Source: an uncultured Methanobrevibacter sp. (GTDB lineage Archaea; Methanobacteriota; Methanobacteria; Methanobacteriales; Methanobacteriaceae). Taken from it: 64,000 nucleotides of DNA. The notes under the pieces are model-generated. The model saw nothing but the letters and a program-made list of their open reading frames with translations, was not told the origin of the DNA and made no database searches. Position 1 is the stretch's first letter. Each line of letters begins with the position of its first letter. This document shows positions 43,449-54,996 of this stretch, in pieces. Both the position numbers and the translations under genes were made by a program. The stretch covers positions 23,842 to 87,841 of the forward strand of contig ONSJ01000019.1 of assembly GCA_900320515.1 (NCBI GenBank), read 5' to 3'.

Positions 43449-44927
43449 TTACACGTTGTAGTAATCTTTGTTGATTGCCGGCAATCTTGCAAAGATGATT
43501 GGAACCACAATTAATACAACGGTCAATATTATCATAATTGTGCTGCTGAAGCTATCTGCAGTGGTTATGGTGCTGAATACTCCCTGAATCCAAAGGCCTC
43601 CAATACAAAGCGGCAGGATGTATTTGATTACTACTTTCCAGGTTTTTCCCACTTTTATTTTAGAATTTTTATTCAATGTTTCAATCAGGTCGTCAAATTT
43701 GTAAACCCAACCGAAGATAATGCATTCCATAAGTACTGCAAGCAGCAATGAGAAGTTGTTTAGATATGCATCAAATACTCCTAATATTATGCTTCCGGCA
43801 CCTGTTGCAAATATTGATGATATGAAAAATCCAACTATGCATACTACTGTTGCGGTCTTTTTACGCTCAATTAGGAATTTTTCTGAAATTGAGTAGCAGA
43901 CACCCTCAAGCAGTGCAATGACGGATGTTATTCCTGCAAATAAGATACATATGAAGAATAAAGGTCCGATTATATTTGCTGCAGGCCCCATGGTATTGAA
44001 CACCTGTGGGAAAACTACAAACGCAAGGCCTGACCCTGATGTTACGAGTTCATTGAAGGCAATTCCGCTGCTGACTGTCATGAATCCTAAAATGGAAAAT
44101 ATTCCGATGGAGTTGAACACTTCAAAACCTGAATTTGAAAACGCTACAATCACTGCATTGTCCACCAGTTTTGAACCTTCAGGCAGGTAACTTGCATAGG
44201 TCATTGCAATTGCCATACCTAAACTTAAAGAGAATACGATTTGTCCAAATGCCGCCAGCCATACGTTCGGATTGGCCAGTGCACTCCAGTCCGGTGTAAA
44301 AATCTGGGTATATCCTACAGATGCGCCAGGCAATGTCAGGGAAAATGCAACAATGACTACAACGATTATGCATAATAGCGGAAGCAATATTTTGCTCACT
44401 TTCCCTATTCCGTCATTCAAATCCCTTTTGATGATGAACCATGCCAAAAACCAAATTATGAATACTGAAACAAACACGTTTGGAACGATGCTGAACACTC
44501 CGTCCCATGAATTCGCTACATGAAGGACATTGTTTGTAAAGTATAAATCCGGATTTGCTCCCCATGCCTTTGTAAGGCTTAAAAATATATAAATCAGGTC
44601 CCATCCGACAACACAGACATAATATGTTGTTATCAGGAATACGACCAGCAATATGAACCATGCTACCGGTTCCAATTTGTTATTGACCGAATATAATATC
44701 CTTGCAAGTGATTTCTTGAACCGGAATCCTACTGCATATTCCACCAAAACGAATGATATTCCAAGTAAGAATAATGAGATGATGTAGGGAACCATGAAGG
44801 ACCCTCCACCGTTTGAGTATAAAACATTCGGGAAACGCCAAATGTTTCCGAGACCCACCGCAGAACCGATCATTGCCATCATGAATGCAAGATTACTATT
44901 CCATTCTGATTTTTTAGTCTCCGTCAT
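43449..44927 (-). CDS. Sodium-dependent transporter, SNF/NSS family
   Basis: 492 residues, about 11-12 membrane segments. The first helix AMIGSAVGLGNIWRFPNVLYSNGGG is the sodium- and substrate-binding signature of neurotransmitter:sodium symporters; LSLGMAIAMTYASYL and FVVFPQVFNTM are further matches. Prokaryotic members import amino acids with sodium. The substrate is unknown. It is monocistronic, with 245 bp of AT-rich sequence upstream that shows no gene. Confidence 0.9.
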   Translation of the reverse strand: MTETKKSEWNSNLAFMMAMIGSAVGLGNIWRFPNVLYSNGGGSFMVPYIISLFLLGISFVLVEYAVGFRFKKSLARILYSVNNKLEPVAWFILLVVFLITTYYVCVVGWDLIYIFLSLTKAWGANPDLYFTNNVLHVANSWDGVFSIVPNVFVSVFIIWFLAWFIIKRDLNDGIGKVSKILLPLLCIIVVVIVAFSLTLPGASVGYTQIFTPDWSALANPNVWLAAFGQIVFSLSLGMAIAMTYASYLPEGSKLVDNAVIVAFSNSGFEVFNSIGIFSILGFMTVSSGIAFNELVTSGSGLAFVVFPQVFNTMGPAANIIGPLFFICILFAGITSVIALLEGVCYSISEKFLIERKKTATVVCIVGFFISSIFATGAGSIILGVFDAYLNNFSLLLAVLMECIIFGWVYKFDDLIETLNKNSKIKVGKTWKVVIKYILPLCIGGLWIQGVFSTITTADSFSSTIMIILTVVLIVVPIIFARLPAINKDYYNV

Positions 44928-45172
44928 AATATCACATTAATTTTAATAGTATTATTTTTAGCTTTTGAAGTTTATATATTATTTGTATTGATTTTGAATG
45001 ACATGTGTTATCTTTGCCTAAAAATTCTTGAATAAAATCGATATTTGTTTTTTTGTCATATGAAGTATATTCGATTGGTAAAAATGGTGAATGTGTGATA
45101 GTTATTAGGTAAATTATTTTTGTTTTGTTTAAAAAATAGTGATAAGAGTTGATTCTCTTATCTGATGCTCTT

Positions 45173-46246
45173 CTAAACTGGACTTTCCTTGAGCTTTAGA
45201 TATTCATCAATGGCTTCCCTGGTTGTTCCTACAACAATCCTGTAATGTGAAAATTCGCCGTTGACGATTACCTTTTCCACTTTTCCTTTGGCAACCACAT
45301 GCTCGCCGTCGATTACTTCGCCGGCATAGGTGTGGGTAAATGAAACGACTTCGGTTAAAGGAAAATCGGCGCCGTCAATAATCTCAACGTTTTCAATTGT
45401 GTAAAGTGAAGGATTGTCAAATGCTCCAAGGGCGCTTATGATGTCGCATTCGATTTGGGCGATTCCCTGAGGCTCATACACGGTATCTCCCCATGTGCCC
45501 TCAATCTCATCATAGTCCTTTGTGGCCAAGATGTCGAATAGGGTTCCGTTTATTGTTCCCCTGTTCGCCTTTCTGTTTTCGTACCATCTGAACTCCTCTT
45601 TGGTGAGGCTTTCGTCAAACATTCTCTTGTCGTAAACGAAATCCCAGTAATCATCGGTAATTCCCTTGACTGTTATGTGCTTGTCAACCTCTTCAATATA
45701 GACTTCCTTTCCACGGTGTTCCTTAAAAGCTGCAATTGCGCGTCTGTGATTGTCAAGTCCATATACTACAAAGTCCAAATCGCTGACGTCGCTTTTCTGA
45801 AGGCCCGGAAGGATTGATCCTGAAATTCCCAGATGGTCGTATGGGATATCTGCCATGAAATGGAAAAAGTCGGCAACATCCATCAATTTTGCAATAAGTT
45901 CAGGATTTTTGACATCTCCTCCTTCATCGAAAGTCTTTTTGAGACCCAGCAGTCTGTTTTCTGGCTTGATGACTCTAACTACCTTGTCTAAAGGAACGCC
46001 CATCATTTCAACGTTTGTGACGTCGCTGAAATACAGATAATCTGGGTGATTTTCTCTTAAATAGGAGTAAGCTTCCTCGGATCCTACTTTCCTATATCTT
46101 TTTCCGTCCTTTTCACGGTCCCCTTCAGGGTCAGGCACATATCTTAAAAATGAAATCACTCTGTTTTCAGGGTGAATGTAATTGGTTGATGCGAAATACA
46201 AATCATCGCTTGTGTAGATGAAGTCTCTTGTTCTTACTTGTTCCAT
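45173..46246 (-). CDS. Nucleotidyltransferase-domain protein
   Basis: 357 residues, soluble. The central GISGSILPGLQKSDVSDLDFVVYG is a Pol-beta-type nucleotidyltransferase motif: GS followed by DxD-like acidic residues. The N-terminal 130 residues (RDFIYTSDDLYFASTNYIHPENR) are specific to an archaeal family often annotated as DNA polymerase beta subunit-like. The C-terminal 100 residues look like a beta-rich OB-type domain. Nucleotide transfer to an unknown acceptor is the likely activity. GGAGTT provides a ribosome binding site. Confidence 0.7.
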   Translation of the reverse strand: MEQVRTRDFIYTSDDLYFASTNYIHPENRVISFLRYVPDPEGDREKDGKRYRKVGSEEAYSYLRENHPDYLYFSDVTNVEMMGVPLDKVVRVIKPENRLLGLKKTFDEGGDVKNPELIAKLMDVADFFHFMADIPYDHLGISGSILPGLQKSDVSDLDFVVYGLDNHRRAIAAFKEHRGKEVYIEEVDKHITVKGITDDYWDFVYDKRMFDESLTKEEFRWYENRKANRGTINGTLFDILATKDYDEIEGTWGDTVYEPQGIAQIECDIISALGAFDNPSLYTIENVEIIDGADFPLTEVVSFTHTYAGEVIDGEHVVAKGKVEKVIVNGEFSHYRIVVGTTREAIDEYLKLKESPV

Positions 46247-46380
46247 AATTTTAACTCCTAGGTTAAACTTTGTATTTTCTATAATTAAATGATTATGAAA
46301 TTTTTCGTGATGTGTAGGAAATATTATATAATTATTTAAATAGAATAATTATCACTTAAAGAAATTTTGGTGAATATTTT

Positions 46381-46926
46381 ATGAAGTTTGATAAGATATT
46401 CCTGACAATATGCTTGATTGTATGCATTTTCAGCATGGCAAGCGTATGTGCAGGTGATGTAAATGATATGGCAATAGCCAGTGGGGACGTGAGTCAGGTT
46501 GACTCGTCCCAAAGTGAGAAAATTGCAGATGATAATCTGCAGGCGGTTGAAGAGCAGGCAAATGATGATGAAATTATAGATGTGCAGAGTAATTCAGATG
46601 TTTTGAGCGCCAATTCCGGCAACTATTCGGAACTTGGCACTGAAGTAGGATCTGAAGGAGATGTTAAACATAATACTGATGTTATTGCTTTGGATCCCAA
46701 TACAGGTTCCTACACTGATTTGCAGTCAATGATTGATAATTGTACTGGAGATACCCTTTATCTGCCTTACAATATTACTTTCAATCCGGATTATGATTTG
46801 GCTTCCGACAATCCATATAATGAAAGCATTAACTTTAAAGAAGGTATGCAAATTAAAAGGGCATTGACCATTGACGGTAACGGTTTTACAATTAATGGTT
46901 TGAAAAATCCAGAATATTCAATATAA
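46381..46926 (+). pseudogene. Second adhesin-like protein, N-terminal part before a frameshift
   Basis: 181 codons: signal peptide (MKFDKIFLTICLIVCIFSMASVCAGD), an acidic spacer, then the start of a beta-helix domain (LQSMIDNCTGDTLYLPYNITF, ITIDGNGFTING as in the other adhesins). The frame runs to TAA 46924-46926. Shifting by one base at about 46901 gives EKSRIFNITASDVVLRNITF, exactly the continuation seen in the third adhesin (ARIFNITANNVTINNLVF). So one nucleotide appears to be missing, and this short product would be a fragment. Confidence 0.85.
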
Positions 46927-49900
46927 CTGCTTCAGATGTTGTTCTAAGGAATATTACATTTATAAACGGTAATTCTGAATTGGGTGGAGCCGTCATATTC
47001 AACAATGATGTTTCAGGTATAGCAATTGACAATTGTAAATTCATAAACAATTCCGCTGCCAAAAATGGTGGTGCATTATATGTCAATGGCGCATTTGTCA
47101 ACAGCACCATTGGAAATAGTGAGTTTATAAGCAATGTCGCTACTAATAATGGTGGTGCGATTTATATATTCAACAGTTCCACTGAAAACCTCTTTGAGAA
47201 CCTGACCTTTTCCGACAACAGGGCAGAAAATAATGACGGTGGAGCAATTAACTTCCATTGGGAACTGTTCAAGACAAGGTTCAACAACATTACATTCTTT
47301 AAAAACACTGCCAAAAACTATGGTGGAGCAATAAACACTGATCAAGATCTAAATAAAGAGAATGAATATGTTGATGTTGATTTTATTAACAACAAAGCTT
47401 CTAATGGTGGAGCAATGGGTGGATATGGTCAGTCCAATACCAACTCATTTGAGGGATGTTTATTTGCAAATAACTCTGCTACCAATAATGGTGGAGCGGT
47501 ATGTTATAAGAAAAATATCCAATCCAATGTCTTTGAAAACACTTCATTTGCCAGAAACACCGCAGGTAGTGGTGGAGCAATATATGCTACTAATGCTTTC
47601 AATTACAACAGATTCAATAATGCTTCATTTATTAACAATCGTGCAACTCTAAATGGTGGTGCTTTATATGTTTATGACAAATTTACCAGTAACACAATTG
47701 AAAACACTGATTTTATAGGTAACGATGCTACCAATAATGGTGGTGCGGTTTATATTCGCAGCAGTTCCAGCAAAAACCAGTTTGTGAACTTGACCTTTTC
47801 AGATAATCGGGCAAGAAATACGGATGGTGGGGCCATTAACTTCCACGGTGAAACATCCAAAACAAGCTTCAGCAATGTTACATTCTTTAGAAACAGTGCA
47901 GGAAGTAGCGGTGGTGCAATAAACAATGACAATGATGTGAATGATGAGAATAATTATGTCAATGTTGATTTTATTAACAATACCGCTTCCAAAGGAGGGG
48001 CTTTAAACGGTTATGGTCGGTCTAAGGGCAATTCATTTGAGGGATGTTCTTTCACCAACAATTCAGCCTCCAATGACGGTGGAGCAATATATTACAAAGG
48101 AAATATTCAATCCAACGTCTTTGAAAATTGTTTTTTTGCCGATAACGCTGCAAGAACTGGAAATGGAGGGGCAATATTTACATATAAGGCCTTTATGTCA
48201 AACAAGTTCAATAAAAGTTCATTCATCAACAATGGTGCAACTTTAAATGGTGGAGCATTATATGTCAATGGCACATTTACAGGTAATGTCATTGGAAATT
48301 CTGAGTTTATAGGCAGCACTGCTGTAAATAATGGTGGTGCGGTTTATATTTACAGCAGTGCCAGTGAAAACGTCTTTGAGAACCTGACCTTTTCAAACAA
48401 CAAGGCAAAAAATAATGACGGTGGAGCAATTAACTTCCGTATGGAAACATCCAAAACAAGCTTCAACAATGTTACCTTCTTTAAAAACAGTGCAGGAGGT
48501 AGGGGTGGTGCAGTAAACACAGACCATAATGTGAATGATGAGAATAAATATGTCAATGTTGATTTTATTAACAACACTGCTTCCAATGGGGGAGCTTTAA
48601 ACGGTAACGGTCAGTCCAATGGCAATTCATTTGATGGATGTTCATTCACCAACAATTCAGCCTCCAATGACGGGGGAGCAATATATTACAAAGGAAACAT
48701 GAAATCCAATATCTTTGAAAACACCGAGTTTATAAGAAACACTGCTGCAAATAATGGTGGTGCGATTTATAGTAATAGCATTTCCAATGGAAACATCTTT
48801 GTGAACCTGACCTTTTCAGATAATAGGGCAAGAAATAAGGATGGTGGAGCAATTAACTTCCACGGTGAAACATCCAAAACAAGTTTCAGCAATGTTACCT
48901 TCTTTAAAAACGCTGCTGGAGATAGCGGTGGTGCAATAAACAATGACAATAATGTGAATGATGAGAATAAATATGTCAATGTTGATTTTATTAACAACAT
49001 CGCTTCCAAGGGAGGAGCTTTAAACGGATATGGCCAGTCCAATAACAACTCCTTTGACGGATGTTCCTTTGCAAACAACACAGCCTCCAATGACGGTGGA
49101 GCAATATATTACAAAGGAAACATGAAATCCAACATCTTTGAAAGTTGTTCTTTCGTAAATAACGCTGCAGGCAATAATGGAGGTGTAATATTTGGCTTTA
49201 GGGATTCTATTTCCAATAAGTTCAATAAAGATTTATTTATAAATAATTCCGCTGCCAATAATGCTTCTGTAATTTATTATCAAGGTTCTTCAACTTCAGA
49301 CATGTTCAACAGCACTGAATTTAGAAGTAACTCTGCAGATGCGATGAATGGAGGCGCTATAGCTGTTCTTTCAACATTGGAGGGGGCTTCCTTCAATAAT
49401 GTCAAATTCATAAGAAACACAGGAAATTCAGTAATTGATATTAATGAATCTGATCAGAATTCTATTATCAGAGGCTCCATTTTCATCAACAATAATGCAG
49501 CTATTTTAAAAGTCAATTCAGGAAGCATACAACTCATTAATAATTGGTTTGGGAATAATGCCTCAAATTACAATGAAACACCGAATGCCGGAATCGGATT
49601 GGACAACTGGCTGTTCTTAAATGCAACAGCCAATCCCGATGAACCTTTAGTAAATCAAAGCTCATCAATTGCCTTCAAATTATGTTCATACAATGCAACT
49701 TCAGGCACAATCCGTGATTATGATGCATCAGAAATGAATGTCGAGTTGGAATTAAACTCAACTCTTGGAGAACTGAACCGATACTCTGTCTTGATTGGCG
49801 AAGAAGTAAAATATTCTGCTAAACAACCTGGAAACGCAGAGGTTATAGGCAAATTTGAAACTGCATCATATGCCATTGGATTAAATCCTAGAAATCCTGC

Positions 49901-51218
49901 ATCAGTTGATGTTGTCAATTCCACTTTGGATTTAAAAATCAATGATACTTTTGGTATTGTTGCCACCACTTCTCCTGAAGGTCTGCCGGTCACTTACAAT
50001 TCCAGCAATGTGTCTGTAGCCACTGTTGATGCTGACGGTAATGTATTTGCCGTTGGTGTAGGCAGTGCCGTTATTACAGTTAGTGTAGGCGGTGATGACG
50101 TATATGCTTTAAACTCAACTGCTGTGACTGTTAATGTTGTTAAGAGGGATTTGAACATCACTGCATATTCATTGGGCATCACTGGAAATGTCACTCTTAT
50201 CCTTGTTGGTTTCGAGAACGCTACAGGTAATGTTACTGTAACTGTCGGTGAAAATATTTACAATTCCTCCGTTATGTGGGGTATGGCTTTTGTCTCTATT
50301 CCTCAATCCCCTGAAAACGTTACAGCATATATCTATTACCCTGGTGATGATAATTATTGTAATGCATCAACCACTGTTGATATCATTGCCAAAAAGGGTT
50401 TAAATATCACTGTTAGTGCGGATCCAATACGTGTTGGTGAAAATGCCATTCTTATCATCACCGGCTTGGAGAATGCCACCGGTAATGTAAGCGTGATTGT
50501 GGGAAGCGGATTTTATAATGCTCCTATTGTAAATGGTACTGCTATAGCCACAATATCAGGATTAAACAATACTTCCACTGCTTATGTTTTATTTTTAGGA
50601 GATGACAATTATGATATGGGCTTTGCCAGTGTAAATATTACCGTTTTACCTGCCAAAGAGAATGTAACTATCACTGCAAGTCCGGTTACTGCAACCTACA
50701 ACATCAACAAAAATCTGGTTATTACCTTAAAGGACGCTAACGGTAAGGTATTGAGTGGTGTTAAAGTCATTGTCAATTTGAATGGTGATAAAACATACAC
50801 CACTGATAAGAACGGTCAGATAAAAGTTAACGTAGCTAAATTGATGCCTAAAACCTACACTGCTATAATAACATTCAATGGTGATGATGCATATTCCAAA
50901 TCAACCAAGAATGTTCAGGTTATCGTTAAAAAAGGCAAATCTAAAATAGTTGCCAAAAAGAAAACCTTTAAAAGATCCAAAAAGGTCAAAAAATACACAA
51001 TAACTCTAAAAGACAGCAAGAAAAAAGCAATCAAAAAGGTAAAAGTTACCTTAAAAGTCAAAGGCAAAACCTACAAGGCAAAAACCAATGCAAAAGGAAA
51101 AGCAACCTTTAAAATCAAGAAACTAACCAAAAAAGGTAAGTTTAAAGCTAAAATTACTTTTAAAGGAAACAAATACTACAACAAGGCAACCAAGAAAGTT
51201 AAAATAGTCGTCAAGTAG
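46902..51218 (+). pseudogene. Second adhesin-like protein, main part after the frameshift
   Basis: 1439 codons in frame. Residues up to about 870 are beta-helix repeats with GGAIY/GGALY steps, organised in long tandem blocks of about 590 bp (LTFSDNRAxNxDGGAINF recurs at 47.2, 47.8, 48.4 and 48.8 kb). WFGNNASNYNETPN closes the helix. A Big_2-like domain follows (NVSVATVDADGNVFAVGVGSAVITV), then Ig-like units and a Lys-rich end (KKAIKKVKVTLKVKGKTYK). Without the N-terminal part it lacks a signal peptide and ribosome binding site, so it is not exported unless the frame is restored. Confidence 0.85.
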
Positions 51219-51258
51219 ATGTTTAGACACATCTGCTTACATTTTCTTTTTTTTTTAA
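51213..51258 (+). terminator. Terminator of the second adhesin
   Basis: AAGTAGATGT (51213-51222) pairs with ACATCTGCTT (51229-51238), one G-U included, around TTAGAC; a long T-rich tract follows. The stem includes the adhesin stop codon. Confidence 0.75.
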
Positions 51259-51337
51259 ATTCAGATACGATACTTTTTTTAATACCTTTTACTAAATATA
51301 AATAGGTAATTTAATAATTTTAAAATAGGTTATTATT

Positions 51338-51931
51338 ATGGCTATTACTCATAAGCATATTGATGAAATTTTTGAATATGACGGAAGCCAGATCAATCCC
51401 TCATGGGCATTTCAGGAATTCGGCATTTACGGATCTTCAATCATAACATGGATAGGTCCGGTAAATATCACTCCTGACAATCTGAAGGACTTTGCCGACG
51501 TTGGCCTTGAAATCAAGTCAAATTATATGGCCAATTTCATTTGCGAGTTTTTCGACCAGCAGCCGCCGAATATGAGGATTGCCTATTTGAGGCAAAGGCT
51601 TCTTGTAATGATTTTCAGAGAAATATTGACTGAATATGGGGTTCAAACAGAAAGGGAAGGTGATGACATTTTCGTTGACGGAAGAAAACTGTCCATCTCA
51701 ATAGCTTCAGTATCATTGAGCTCAGCAAAGATTCACTTTGCGCTTAACCTTGAGGACAAGGGAACTCCAAGTGATGTTGAAACAATTGGATTATATGATA
51801 TCAGAGTCAATGGCAGGCAAGTATTCACAGAAGACAATTTGCTGGATTTAATCAATAAGACCGTAACCAAATTTATAGATGAATTGGAAACAATTGAAAA
51901 AGATATAAGTAAAACCAAGGTGTTAGGATGA
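51338..51931 (+). CDS. DUF366 family protein
   Basis: 197 residues, soluble. Starts [28 protein letters not shown] and has [18 protein letters not shown] and [12 protein letters not shown], matching DUF366 proteins of methanogens. These blocks resemble biotin/lipoate ligase-like folds, but no activity is established. It is the first gene of a tightly coupled operon with queD and queE (4-bp ATGA overlaps), so a role linked to archaeosine synthesis is inferred. TATA-like AAATATAAATAGG lies at about 51294-51306. Confidence 0.8.
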   Translation: MAITHKHIDEIFEYDGSQINPSWAFQEFGIYGSSIITWIGPVNITPDNLKDFADVGLEIKSNYMANFICEFFDQQPPNMRIAYLRQRLLVMIFREILTEYGVQTEREGDDIFVDGRKLSISIASVSLSSAKIHFALNLEDKGTPSDVETIGLYDIRVNGRQVFTEDNLLDLINKTVTKFIDELETIEKDISKTKVLG

Positions 51932-52446
51932 AAATTTTAGTTAATGGTATTCAATCAAATTTAAGGTTCTCCTCTGCACATGTAATTCCTGGCCATGAAT
52001 CATGCGGATATATCCATGGCCATTCCTACTTTGTGGATGTGGAAATAGAAGGTGAAAGAGCAGGGGAATTTGAATTTGTAGTTGATTTTAAAGATGTTAA
52101 GGGTTATACAAAAGCGATTTGTGACGAATTGGATCACAGGTTGCTGATTCCTGTTTACAATGATTTAATCGAGTTCAAGGATTTCGACAAGAAAAACGAT
52201 TCTATTTTCGATTTGAAAAAGAGACATTCTGTCCATTTCAAGATTGACGGTAAGGGCTATTCCCTGCCGGGCGTTGACTGTGTGTTTCTGCCGCTTCCTT
52301 ACTCTTCCGCTGAAGAGCTGTCAAAATTCTTCGCTGAAACTTTGGCTAAAAAGCTGTCTGAAGACTATGACAATCTGGAATATGTTGCGGTGTGTGTAAA
52401 TGAGGGAATCGGTCAGGGTGCCGAATTCAGGAAAGATTTCAAATGA
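51928..52446 (+). CDS. queD: 6-carboxy-5,6,7,8-tetrahydropterin synthase (QueD family)
   Basis: 172 residues. Zinc-binding histidines lie in SSAHVIP and HGHSY; the catalytic cysteine is in ESCGYIHGH, the Cx3HGH pattern of QueD rather than of mammalian [12 protein letters not shown] and a late Glu ([13 protein letters not shown]) complete the site. It converts dihydroneopterin triphosphate to carboxytetrahydropterin on the way to preQ0, the precursor of archaeosine in tRNA. Overlaps its neighbours by 4 bp on both sides. Confidence 0.88.
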   Translation: MKILVNGIQSNLRFSSAHVIPGHESCGYIHGHSYFVDVEIEGERAGEFEFVVDFKDVKGYTKAICDELDHRLLIPVYNDLIEFKDFDKKNDSIFDLKKRHSVHFKIDGKGYSLPGVDCVFLPLPYSSAEELSKFFAETLAKKLSEDYDNLEYVAVCVNEGIGQGAEFRKDFK

Positions 52447-53141
52447 AGGCGCCGATTATCGAAATATTTTCATCCTTTCAGGGCGAAGGTCTTCTGATAG
52501 GTGAAAGACAGATTTTTGTGAGATTTGCAGGCTGCAATCTGAACTGCAACTACTGCGACACCAATGATAGTAAATCCGAAAAGTCAGGAACTTTAATGAC
52601 TCCTGATGAGGTCACAGCAGAGATAAATAAACTGATTACTCCTGACTGCATGACCATATCATTTACTGGAGGTGAGCCGAGCCTATATCCTCAATTCATT
52701 TCTGAGGTGGCTAAAAATTTTAATCTTAAAATAATGCTTGAGACAAACGGCACTTTGCCGGAGAATATTGACTCCATTGAGAAATTGGACATTGTTTCTC
52801 TGGATATAAAGTTGCCTGAGCATTTTGATGGTGATTTTGATAATTCCATTTTTTTAAATGAGATTAAATCATTAAATTTATTAATAAAAAAATCAATAAA
52901 TGTATATTGTAAAGTAGTTATATTGCCATCAACAAAAATAAAGTCATTTAAAGGGGTAGTTGAAAAATTATCACAAAATATTTCAAACAAAAGCAACCTT
53001 AAAATAATTATCCAACCTTCCAGTCCGTTAGGAGAATGGAAAGACATTAATTTTAAATTATTTGAGTTTTCCGAAGTTGTTGGGCAATATTTTGAAGTTT
53101 CCACCATTCCTCAAATCCATAAGATTTTGGATATTGAGTGA
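52443..53141 (+). CDS. queE: 7-carboxy-7-deazaguanine synthase QueE
   Basis: 232 residues. [22 protein letters not shown] leads into [10 protein letters not shown], the CX3CX2C radical-SAM cluster; [14 protein letters not shown] is the GGE motif. QueE rearranges the QueD product to 7-carboxy-7-deazaguanine. The C-terminal half is more AT-rich and Ile/Lys-rich than its neighbours, but all core motifs are intact. It ends the DUF366-queD-queE operon; queC is not in the window. Confidence 0.9.
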   Translation: MKAPIIEIFSSFQGEGLLIGERQIFVRFAGCNLNCNYCDTNDSKSEKSGTLMTPDEVTAEINKLITPDCMTISFTGGEPSLYPQFISEVAKNFNLKIMLETNGTLPENIDSIEKLDIVSLDIKLPEHFDGDFDNSIFLNEIKSLNLLIKKSINVYCKVVILPSTKIKSFKGVVEKLSQNISNKSNLKIIIQPSSPLGEWKDINFKLFEFSEVVGQYFEVSTIPQIHKILDIE

Positions 53142-53204
53142 ATTTTTGTTTTGATATTGATTGATTTTTATTTTGATGATAGCAATTGTAAATGAGGTGT
53201 GTAA

Positions 53205-54143
53205 ATGAAAGATAAAACATCTATTAACAGAAAATCAAATACTGGAGCAGTTGAACGTGAAACCAAAGTTCATGATAGGGAAGGAGACATAATGGCTATT
53301 GCTACTAGAGATGTAGTTTCAATTCCTCCTTCAAAAAGTATCAAGGACACTGCAAAAGTAATGATGGAACATGAATTTAGAAGATTACCAATCACAGATC
53401 CTGGTTCTGGCAAATTATTAGGTATTGTGACTGTAATGGATATATTGGATTTCTTTGGTGGAGGAAAAAAATTCAATATCATAGAAAAAAAATACCAAGA
53501 TAATTTCCTTGCAGCTATCAATGAACCAGTAAAAGAAATCATGACTCGTGATCTGATTTCAGTTTCAAACAAAGCTTCTATTGGCGATACCATTGAAGTA
53601 ATGTTATCCAACCAGTTAGGTGCTATACCAATCATCGATGCTGATGAAAAACTCGCAGGTATCGTAACCGAAAGGGATATTGCCTTATCATTGGCTGGCG
53701 TTGCAGGAAAAGACATTGTACAGGATTACATGACTACCAAAGTGTTCAACACAACTCCTGGAACTTCCTTGGGAGACGCATGTAAAATCATGGTTAGGAA
53801 CGGTTTAAGGAGAATTCCAATTGTCGGCGGTGAAGCGGACATATCCAAAGCTGCCAAAAAACTTTTAGGTATCCTGACTTCCACTGATGTCATAAGATTC
53901 TTCAATGCAAAAGAGCTTTTTGACCATTTGAATTCCAATTTGGCAACCGATGTGCTGGACCAGACTAAAATTTCAGACATCATGGTTGAAGAGCCAATTA
54001 CAGTTGAGCCTACCATGACTATTGGAGAGTTATGTGAACTCTTTTCCGAAAACAATATTGGTGGAGTCCCAGTTATTAAAAATGATAAAGTAATTGGAAT
54101 TATTACTGAAAGAGACATATTGAACGCAGTTAAAAGATATTAA
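53205..54143 (+). CDS. Four-CBS-domain protein
   Basis: 312 residues. After a charged 30-residue N-terminus come four CBS motifs, in two Bateman pairs: ATRDVVSIPPSKSIKDTAKV, MTRDLISVSNKASIGDTIEV, MTTKVFNTTPGTSLGDACKI and MVEEPITVEPTMTIGELCEL, each ending in a GIVT/GIIT-ERD-like strand. Bateman modules bind adenine nucleotides and regulate partners. No catalytic domain is attached, so the partner is unknown. GAGGTGTG precedes the ATG. A second, related CBS protein follows 22 bp later. Confidence 0.87.
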   Translation: MKDKTSINRKSNTGAVERETKVHDREGDIMAIATRDVVSIPPSKSIKDTAKVMMEHEFRRLPITDPGSGKLLGIVTVMDILDFFGGGKKFNIIEKKYQDNFLAAINEPVKEIMTRDLISVSNKASIGDTIEVMLSNQLGAIPIIDADEKLAGIVTERDIALSLAGVAGKDIVQDYMTTKVFNTTPGTSLGDACKIMVRNGLRRIPIVGGEADISKAAKKLLGILTSTDVIRFFNAKELFDHLNSNLATDVLDQTKISDIMVEEPITVEPTMTIGELCELFSENNIGGVPVIKNDKVIGIITERDILNAVKRY

Positions 54144-54165
54144 AACATTTTTAGGAGATGATAAT

Positions 54166-54969
54166 ATGCAAATTAAGAATTTGATGTCTGAGGATATAAT
54201 TACCATAGACAAAGATCAAAATCTTTCTGATGCTTTGAAATTGTTGCGCAAACATAACGTTTCACGTTTGCCTGTAACCAATAATAAGGAATTGGTCGGC
54301 ATTATTTCCGAAAGGGACATTGCCGCTAAACTCGGTTCCTCAAAATATGAAAGTATGCCTGCATCAAGACTTCATATTTCATCTGTAATGGTTAAAGACG
54401 TATTTACAGTTCCTGAAACTATGCAATTGGATGAAGTAGCAAGATTAATGCTGGAAAACGGTATCGGTTCCGTTCCTGTCATGAATGATGACGGAAAGAT
54501 GGTTGGAATTGTATCCAAGGCCGATTTTGTTACCCTTGCTGTAGGAATTGCTTTTGATAAGATTACTGTTAAAGAGATAATGACAAAGGATTTGACAGTA
54601 GTCTCACCAACTGAAAGACTTGTTCACGCAAGAAGGCTCATGATTGAAAATCATGTGGGCAGATTGCCGGTTGTTGAAGACGATGAATTGGTGGGCATGC
54701 TCACTTCTAAAGACCTGATGAGGGCTTTCATCGATTTTAGAAAAAAGGTGCCTGAAAAATACCAGAAATCTCAAATCAAGGAGGTTTTGGTTGAATATAT
54801 CATGTCTTCAAATCCTACTGTCACATCAAGGGATGCAACCATCTCTGAGGTGGCTAATGTAATGATTGAAACCGGATATAATGGTTTGCCTGTTGTTGAG
54901 GGCAATGATTTAGTTGGTATCATAACACAAACTGATATTTTAAGGCTGATTGAAAAATTAGAATCTTAA
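54166..54969 (+). CDS. Four-CBS-domain protein
   Basis: 267 residues, four CBS units in two Bateman pairs (MSEDIITIDKDQNLSDALKL, MVKDVFTVPETMQLDEVARL, MTKDLTVVSPTERLVHARRL, MSSNPTVTSRDATISEVANV). It is shorter than its upstream neighbour and lacks the N-terminal extension. GGAGATGAT is a strong ribosome binding site. The two genes look like a tandem duplication and are probably co-transcribed. A T-rich stretch after the stop may end transcription before pheA. Confidence 0.87.
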   Translation: MQIKNLMSEDIITIDKDQNLSDALKLLRKHNVSRLPVTNNKELVGIISERDIAAKLGSSKYESMPASRLHISSVMVKDVFTVPETMQLDEVARLMLENGIGSVPVMNDDGKMVGIVSKADFVTLAVGIAFDKITVKEIMTKDLTVVSPTERLVHARRLMIENHVGRLPVVEDDELVGMLTSKDLMRAFIDFRKKVPEKYQKSQIKEVLVEYIMSSNPTVTSRDATISEVANVMIETGYNGLPVVEGNDLVGIITQTDILRLIEKLES

Positions 54970-54996
54970 ATATCAACTTTTTTTTATTTTTTTTGG

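Noticed and set aside
47150..49200. Regular repeats that might be taken for a CRISPR array
   Set aside because: The repeats are long, coding and in frame (beta-helix steps), with no constant 24-40 bp repeat and unique spacers.
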